From Stromatinia cepivora (taxonomy: Eukaryota > Ascomycota > Leotiomycetes > Helotiales > Sclerotiniaceae): a stretch of 64,000 bases of DNA. A model generated the notes under the pieces. It searched no databases. It worked only from the letters and a program-made list of their open reading frames with translations, and had not been told where the DNA came from. Of this stretch, positions 57,029-64,000 are shown piece after piece. The stretch lies in NCBI GenBank assembly GCA_014898415.1, contig RCTD01000030.1, forward strand, positions 62,001-126,000, read 5' to 3'. The position numbers and the translations under genes are program-made. The stretch's first letter is position 1; the number at the start of each line of letters is the position of its first letter.

Positions 57029-58671
57029 ATGGCATACCAAAATCCAAAAGACGATTGGCCTTTGGATGAAAAGTAAGTAGCTAACCTCACGGAGAATTGA
57101 AAGCAATTCCTAATTTCTAATTTCCCATCTTCAGAGCTTTAGGGACAGAGTTTGTGACTGTCCAAGTTGGAAAGCAAAAGAAAGAAGTGGCCTTCCATAA
57201 GAAACTCCTCTCAAGTCGTTCCACAGCCTTCGAAAATCATATGAAGGTACTCAAGGAGAAAGGAAAATATCAATTCCACTGTGAACCACGATTCGAAAAC
57301 GCATTTTCTATTCTCGTCACATACTTGTATAAAGGATATGTTCCAGCTTGCCCCATTGAAGATGGTCCTGAATCTAGTTGTTATGGTCGACAAATGCGGG
57401 AATTATATTACTTGGCCGAACGATTCGAAATCATTGATTTAATGGACAAAACCATGGATGCGATTCAGGTTCATGATTGTCGATTTGATCGAGAAATTTA
57501 TAAGCACATGCCGGAGGTCTACAAGAATACTACGAGGAAAAGTTCTTTACGGTTTTACTGTGCTTTGAGTGCGGCATGGTATTTTGGTCGCCCAAGTTCT
57601 CCCAATAGTCAGAAATTGAAACGTCTTGAGGGTTTCAAAGATAAAGCGGACATTCTTTATGATGTTATGAAGATCCAGTTGCGATTTGAATCCAGCATCT
57701 CAAATGCGACCAGCGATTACCGAATTCCTTCTGATGAAAGTGGACTTGGCCCTTGTGCTTTTCATACACATGCTACGGGTGAAATGTGTCAGCGCCTGGC
57801 TTTACTTGCATCATCTAAATCCTCGCATGATTATAAGCATCACAAGAAAATTCACACAATTGACATCAGGCAGAGCCGGAATCTTCCAATGGGCAATGGA
57901 ATGAAAGACTCCATGCAAGGAAGTATCAGTGTCAGTGGAAGTCCAGAAGTGACAGAGGAGGGGGAGGACGACGGGGATTACGAGGACGACCTCCTCATTT
58001 TGACACAAGAGAAGACTCAGAAAATGACCACAACCCACACGAAGAAGATTAAGAAAGAAGATAACGAAGAACAAAATGATTTAGATCGATCTGCGAGCAC
58101 AATTGTTGTGGGGAAGAGGCCGAGGAGTCCGAGTCCAATACTAGGTAGCACTCAGGATGATGTTTCAATTACAAGGAAACGACCTCTTGACACCAACGAT
58201 GAGGACAATTTGAGTAGGAAGCGACCATTTGTTATAATTAGTGGAAATACTTCACGAGATAGAAAATCCGAACCTACAGGTCCTACTCGAGGGATACAGC
58301 AACAGCAACAACAACTTTATGCTACACTAGGGATTCGCAGAAATCACAACGAAGATCTATCAACCAATATCAAGCAAAGAACCCCAGTGCTTTTCAATCA
58401 CTCCAACGGTCAAATTACTACTATGAGGAACGATACAAATCATACTACATCTGGCTCCATAATGTCAAATTATGGACGTGGTGTTGATACATCCAGGGTT
58501 AGTTCTTTCGTACCTAACAATCCCAATCCCACTTCTCATCAGGATTCCATTCTTTCACAAGAAACTTGTAGTGACTTCAACAGATTTTACCGGGGGTGCG
58601 ATAATGGGGAATGCAAGAAATTACATGCATGTCATACTTGTAGGGGGGATCATTCTGCTTTATATCATTAA
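57029..58671 (+). CDS. BTB/POZ protein with a C-terminal compound Cys/His finger, 526 aa
   Basis: Exons 57029-57072 and 57135-58671 (62-base intron, GTAAGT to CAG, phase 2). BTB-like fold at about residues 18-130: VTVQVGKQKKEVAFHKKLLSS, then FENAFSILVTYLYKGYVP and YYLAERFEIIDLMDKTMDAI. A Cys/His patch GPCAFHTHATGEMCQRL follows. The centre is acidic and Ser/Lys-rich with nuclear-localisation-like KRPRSPSP, and has a short poly-Gln. The last 31 residues are a finger, C-x9-C-x4-C-x3-H-x-C-x2-C-x3-H-x4-H. It is intact and paralogous to the next gene with the same intron position and phase. BTB domains mediate oligomerisation or Cul3 recruitment, and the finger suggests nucleic-acid binding. The combined role is unknown. 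Confidence 0.85.
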
Positions 58672-59042
58672 TATCTAGCCAATACAAATATCGTGAAGCC
58701 AAATGTCTCAGGGATAAATGTGACTTAGATTTGTAACATTTTCATGTGAGACAGATGTGATGTGGCTTGTAAAAATTAGCATTCAATATTCGATAGTGAG
58801 AGAAGAAAAGAAGGAAATATATATATCACATGCTTTCGTCCGTGCAAAGTCGCGTCTTCTTCCTCGATCAGCCATCCACCCCTCAATTTCACCCTTTACT
58901 CCTCAGCCTCGCACTATACGAATTGAATTCAGTTGAGACCTCAATTCTTTTCTCTCTTTCTAGATATGATCTCTAGATTGTTTCAACACCTTATTGGTAC
59001 TTATAGCTTCATACAAAATCAACCTCTATTCATTCCTCGACA

Positions 59043-61757
59043 ATGGCTTCCAGTGAGGCAAACGAAAGGAATGAATGGCCCATTACTCCAGAGTAAAGAC
59101 CTCAATCTTGTCGAAATATCAGCTCAATACTAATACTTTATAGCATTCTAGGGATTGAAACTGCAACAATTTGCAACAGTTCATCCAAAGAGCAAGAAAT
59201 CACTTTCCATACCAAACCATTGACTCGACTTTCTCCCAAATTTGCTCAGTTTTGTCGCAGGAAGAAACAAGCTGATGGTCGATTTACTCTTACGTGTGCT
59301 CAAAACAAGTATGATGCTTTCACATGTATTGCACTTTATGCATACCATGGAAAAGTACCAGCAGCACCAAAGGAAATCGATCCAGTGTATACCCAACGTT
59401 TAAGATGGATTTATTATGTGGCTGAGGAATTTGCACTTCACGACTTGATGAATAAGACAATCGATGCACTTCGAATCTATGAATTTAAATACAAACAGGA
59501 GATTCATCTCCACACGGAAGAAATATATCGAAATACTTCAAAGGGAAGTTTATTGAGATGGTATTCCGCAGCATCAGTAGCCTGGTCTTGGGGTCGAGAA
59601 ACTGGACCTGCAACTGCATCACAGAGGGATAATCGCAAAAAGTTAATATCTGCTGGTAGAGGCAATCCAGATATATTTGCGGATTTTCATCTAGTGGATC
59701 TCTTCCATAGAGATCATATTAGAGGTTTTGATACGGATTGGCGAGATGTGCATGATTCTGGATTGCCAGTTTGCGCATTTCATTGCCATGCACCAGGAGA
59801 AACTTGTCATCGTACGGGAATTACTGAACCAGCGGAAGTTCCAGAACATATTTCCAAGATTTTTGATGGGGTTGAGGATGCTGTATTATTGGAACGATCA
59901 CAAATTATTGATACTCCTTCAGATCAGGATGTACGTTCGAGTGCTCGACAGAGTACCCCGCCAGAATCTTCAGAAGCAGAAGCAGACGCTCGTCAAATGG
60001 AAAATTCTAATATGCGATCCGATGTTGAAAAGAATACTCCTTTGTTGGGGGCTGAGCATGAAACTATTCTTCCAAATGTGGGTCAATCAAATGGAGCAAT
60101 GAACGAAGGCCAAGAGACGGAGAACCCTACTGCAGCAACGGCATCCAAAGTAAGAGAAGTAGAGCAAGGTACAAAGACATCTCCGGCAGTTCCACTGGCA
60201 CCTATCAGAAATCCACCCTCAACGAGAGTCGTTCCACCAGAAAGCAAAAAGATTGATCGTTCGCAGAAAAATGTCTCAACAAATTTCGAAAATGAAGATC
60301 TTTATGGCACTTCTGACGTCGATATGGACCGTGAAGATTCAGAAAGCTCCAGGAGACAAGCAAAACAAACCACAGCTACATACGATGAGCAGCTTGCAAA
60401 TGCGTGGGGAGTACCATTATCATCGTTGCCTCCACAAAAGACTCGGATTGTTCCTGGTACAGTCGTTCCAATCACTAAGGTTGGGGATATCAAACGTCCT
60501 CAAGCCAATCGTATTGTTCCGGATATTCGAGAGAGCCCCGCCTGTGAGAAAGATGGAAAGCAGAACATCAAGACAGGTACGAAGAAGAGAAAATCAATTG
60601 CCAGTGAAGATGAAACTAAGCAAGGTCCTCACCACTCTGCCGTCACCAAGAAGCCGAAGACCGCGCATCTGGGGGCTAAATCTACCATCAAAGCTTCTGG
60701 AACTCAGAAAGCTGCTGGGAAGGAAACCCCCGTAGTCCAAGATTCTGACACTGAGTCTTCGGAAGAAGATAGTTCGGAGCTTAGTACGGAGCTTAGTTCG
60801 AGTGATGAAGATGATGATGAAGACGAAGATGATAAGATAATTGATGATTGGTCATCCGATGAAGATTCCAGCTCTTGGGAAGACGAGGAATCTACTTCTC
60901 AAGCTGGAATACATCAGGACTCTGATTCTAGCAATAGCGATAGCGAATCTGAAGAACAAGAAGCAGAACAATCATTCATCGATTCCGGTATCCATTCCCA
61001 TGCATCATCAAAAGCCACCTCTACATCTGTACTCATTCAGTCTCAACCCTCATTCGGTCACTCAGGTACTTCCAATTCACGAGATATACCTGGAGTAGCA
61101 CCCTTACGACCCGGATATTGCCTAATCTACAATTACAAAGGACGTTGCAATAAAGCATGTGGACTTCAACACTTATGTCTAAAATGCGATCTTCAACATT
61201 CATCTCTTCATCATCATCAATACCAGCCCAACTTTCGAGCCGTGAATAACGATCCATCTACCGAGACATGTCCAAATTGGAATGCCGGTAGATGTGCCGT
61301 CCGAGTCACCAATTGTACTTTGCGACATATCTGCTCTATATGTAACGGTGGACATCGAAGCATCTATCACGAGCACGACGATGTATTCCCCAAGAGTGAA
61401 AAACCACGCAGCGATCGTACGACCAGAGAATCTAACCATTTCCATCGAGAAGGACGTCTCGATCATCACCAATCCCAGACAAATTCTCCACACATCTCAG
61501 GTCCTATAACAGAGAATTGGCCCGACAATACTCATTCGCCATCTCGTCGACAAATATTGAATCAAAATGAAGAGACTTCTGCACGGGATTCAAATCTTGA
61601 GTTACCATTTGCTTCTTGTCAAATGTGGCAGCGGGGGACTTGTATTAGGAAGAGGACGAGATGTCAATTGGCTCATATTTGTGAGAGATGTGGACAGTTG
61701 ACTCATAGGACTGCTAAGCATGATACTTATATGAGCAAGACGGCTCCTAGGGCTTAG
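59043..61757 (+). CDS. BTB/POZ protein with three compound Cys/His fingers, 887 aa
   Basis: Exons 59043-59092 and 59144-61757 (51-base intron, phase 2, same site as in the upstream paralog). BTB-like region about 20-135: ITFHTKPLTRLSPKFAQFC, FTCIALYAYHGKVPAAP, YYVAEEFALHDLMNKTIDAL. The CAFHCHAPGETCHRTG patch matches the paralog's CAFHTHATGEMC. A long Ser/Asp/Glu-rich disordered centre (SSEEDSSELSTELSSSDEDD) is followed by three fingers at about 675-708, 725-759 and 841-875, each C-x7/8-C-x3/6-C-x3-H-x-C-x2-C-x3/4-H-x3/4-H. A run TRESNHFHREGRLDHH lies between fingers 2 and 3. It is intact. Tandem duplication followed by finger gain or loss is inferred. Confidence 0.85.
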
Positions 61758-62447
61758 AGGGTATTTGGTGATTTATCTGCTTGCGTAGTTGGCGTGGTTA
61801 GCGTGTTATTTGCGTCTAGGGTGGTTTTTGCTTGGGGATTTTTGCTTTTTTACTCTTATTCTTATTCTCCGTTTTCGCTGTTATTTCCTGCGATTATTTG
61901 GTTCGAATATTTGAGGACAATGGACGTACTTGCATGATAAGAGTTTTAACCTTACATCGCGGTTTGCGGTCCGCGGAACTCTGCATTTTTATAAGATTAC
62001 CTTCTTCATCTTGCGTTTCGGGATCGCATCTCACAAACTCATGGAATAAGATAAAATATATTTAGATACACATTATCGGCAACTACAATTGAAAATATGT
62101 CATATCTTCTCGAATTTCTGAAAGTTCCATGCACATCAATCTGGTGTTTCCATCTCCCTTTCACCTACGGATATATATCTCTGAAAGTTAGTGAGCCCCA
62201 CCATCCAAAAAAAAAAGATCACTCCGCTCCCCATCCATCATTCAGCGCCGCAACCAAACCAAAACATGCTAATAAAAACAAAATAAAATTACATCAGCAG
62301 AGCCACCCGCGATCCTTACCATTGCCATCCATATAATCAGCGTTCCCTACCCATCCCACTTCCCTCCCCCTCGAAATTCAAAAACCCACGCGCAACTCCC
62401 CAATCCCATCCCCAAAATAAGAAAAATAAAAATAGAACAAAAAGTCT
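61758..62447. other. Intergenic between the BTB gene and the tRNA
   Basis: 3' flank of the BTB gene, T-rich (tttttgcttttttactctta). A poly-A run lies at 62208-62216. No ORF is supported. Confidence 0.4.
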
Positions 62448-62560
62448 TGGAGCGGCAGGGAGTCGAACCCTGGACTTCATCGAGCATTAGGTATCAAGAT
62501 CTTTTGATGGGAAAGATTTGAAGTTGCAAACGAGGCACTCTACCACTGAGTTACAGCCCC
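62448..62560 (-). tRNA. tRNA-Ala(UGC) with a 41-base intron
   Basis: Minus strand. Acceptor GGGGCTG, D-arm ACTCAGTGGTAGAGT, anticodon stem CCTCG, loop TTTGCA with anticodon TGC at 62528-62526, intron 62524-62484 starting one base 3' of the anticodon, stem CGATG, T-arm CAGGGTTCGACTCCCTG, acceptor CCGCTCC and discriminator A. The G3:U70 wobble that defines alanine tRNAs is present. Two stem mismatches (6:67 and 28:42) are unusual, so the gene might be slightly degenerate. Box A and box B are intact. A T-rich terminator is not obvious immediately downstream. Confidence 0.75.
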
Positions 62561-63717
62561 TTAGTCAGTTAGGTTTAGTTGAATAATAAGGGTATATATT
62601 TGAGGTTGAGTGGGGTAAGGTAAGGTTGGTTAGTGGGTGGGGGATGAAGCTTGGGTTTGGGGTAGATATAATTATAACTATACTTGCCTTATTTGCTCAA
62701 CATGACCCTGGCCATTCACTATCTAACTAAAAAAGAATTATAAGAATAGCAAGAAGGGTGAGTGGGGAAATGAACACTGAATACGAGTAGATATTGGTTA
62801 GAGGTGGTAGGAAATGGGATTAACGACGCTTTCTTAAATCATGTCGTACGTAACGGAGGGTCTTTTTTAAGGGAAGGAGAGATAATGTACTATATCCGAT
62901 TCGCAGGCGAGAATACACTCCTACCGCTTCATTCTACAAGATTACATCTATTCCTCATTATCTCTTTCTAGTATATATATATATAATTATTATCCCACGA
63001 TCCTTTCCATTTCCATTTTCCTTTCTCCCCATGCCCCCATCCCAAATTAAAGTCCTATGGATTTTTCTTATATTTGTCTTTATTATGAGACAATTGTTAT
63101 TATGTTATAGTATCTTCTCGCATGTTCTATTCCGAAAACTATCGATGATGTGAGTTTCACGGTGGTGTAAATACATCAACCTGGTCATAAGTGTGAATAT
63201 CTAAGAAGTCATAGCCGTAGGCTGAAAGACAAAGTATACTTTTAATTACACTATTGCTGAACAATCCTGATTTGTCTTGTTGTACTCGCTGTGATTCTGT
63301 AAAGAAGCCTGAACTTCGGTCTTTGCTTAAGTAGGATAGAGGAGAAGTGTTATATCTTTGCTCTGTCTCTTGGATCAAGTTTGCATCCAGGGAATTTTTC
63401 GAATTGAGGTCTGAATTCTCTTCTTTATAATATCCTTACCCAATAACAAAACAGCCACTCAAAAATCCACGCTCTGCTTGAATAATGTACGGGAAACCTT
63501 GGTGAATTTGGCTGATATTTAGATTCATCAGTACATTCATACCCTTCAAACACCAAGTCCCCCGAATTCAGACACGGAGTGAAATTGTAACCATTCTGTC
63601 TTATTTGTCTTAATTCCTTCCAGCTGCATCGACACCATCGATTGCGAAGATATACGAATAGTGAGCCTACAAAATTATCGCCCTAGATATGCGTTCGGGA
63701 GAATTTGGAAATAGTCT
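62561..63717. other. Intergenic, no gene seen
   Basis: AT-rich with a (at)n tract at about 62970-62985 and several pyrimidine runs. The minus-strand ORF 63157-63378 has no support. It contains the 3' flank of the right-edge gene. Confidence 0.4.
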
Positions 63718-64000
63718 TCAAGTCTTGCATGAAGGGATCGATTCGTCCTTGCAGGTATCATCCTCACTGTTGAAATTCTTAGATTTTGGGATCGGATCTC
63801 GATTCTGCTGTGAAGACGCTTGAAGAGCTATTCCTTCATCCATCATCGAAGAGGTCTCTGGTATCTCATCATCCAACACCGTGAGAGTCTCGGAGTTTAT
63901 TATGACCGTCCTCGGACTTCTCTTAGCTGATCGCTTGATGCTACCCTCAGAGTACTCTTGGCTGCGTGATCTCTTTCCTAAAACTCCTCCACTTGAACTA
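63718..64000 (-). CDS. 3' end of an unknown gene, runs off the right edge
   Basis: An open minus-strand frame enters from the edge and ends at TGA (63720-63718), giving 93 residues. Composition is hydrophilic and low-complexity: GKRSRSQEYSEGSIKRSAKRS (basic, nuclear-localisation-like), TVIINSETLTVLDDEIPETSS (acidic), then a polar tail ending ESIPSCKT. No stops interrupt it and codon choice is ordinary, so a disordered protein tail is likely. The basic GKR-S/P-R-S wording recalls the centre of the 57 kb BTB protein, but this alone does not show relationship. The frame rests on 283 bases. Confidence 0.5.
   Translation of the reverse strand, partial: SSSGGVLGKRSRSQEYSEGSIKRSAKRSPRTVIINSETLTVLDDEIPETSSMMDEGIALQASSQQNRDPIPKSKNFNSEDDTCKDESIPSCKT

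Overview
The window reads as nuclear DNA of a filamentous ascomycete, most likely a leotiomycete of the Sclerotiniaceae (Botrytis/Sclerotinia type). The genes carry short 45-75 base introns with GT/GTAAGT donors and CTAA-like branch points, a tRNA is interrupted by an intron one base after the anticodon, the protein families are typical of this group, and the transposons are eroded by C-to-T/G-to-A change of the kind left by repeat-induced point mutation (RIP). The organism is inferred from gene content. No database was searched.

Layout. 1-15.6 kb is gene-poor and made of decayed repeats: an AT-rich duplicated block, an AT-rich minisatellite, about 3 kb of very degenerate satellite with a nucleosome-sized period of about 165 bases, two further families of degenerate direct repeats, and the nonsense-riddled C-terminal part of a SNF2 helicase. 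A four-exon gene of unknown function follows at 15.6-16.5 kb. From 17.5 to 31.4 kb lies a minus-strand NADAR-domain gene, now dead. It was hit by a 131-base hAT-like MITE and by a 10.8 kb nest in which a hAT-like element holds a pogo/Fot-type Tc1-mariner element, which in turn holds a complete Ty1/copia retrotransposon. All three insertion levels have visible target-site duplications.

31.9-41 kb is gene-dense: a ferric reductase diverges from a catalase with altered distal heme-pocket residues, followed by a coiled-coil protein gene. 42.8-54 kb holds accessory metabolism, much of it broken: an amidohydrolase with one nonsense codon, an APH/choline-kinase-fold protein, a DUF6914-like gene, an MFS transporter broken by a transposon fragment and frameshifts, a SAM methyltransferase pseudogene, and an intact short-chain dehydrogenase. 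54.6-61.8 kb holds a GDSL-like type II membrane protein and two adjacent paralogous BTB genes whose C-termini carry an unusual compound Cys/His finger (one copy in the first gene, three in the second). A minus-strand tRNA-Ala(UGC) with a 41-base intron and the 3' end of a gene running off the right edge complete the window.

The metabolic genes could be remains of one cluster, but the sequence only shows proximity. Splice sites were placed by eye and checked for reading phase. Identities rest on recognised motifs and remembered family consensus.
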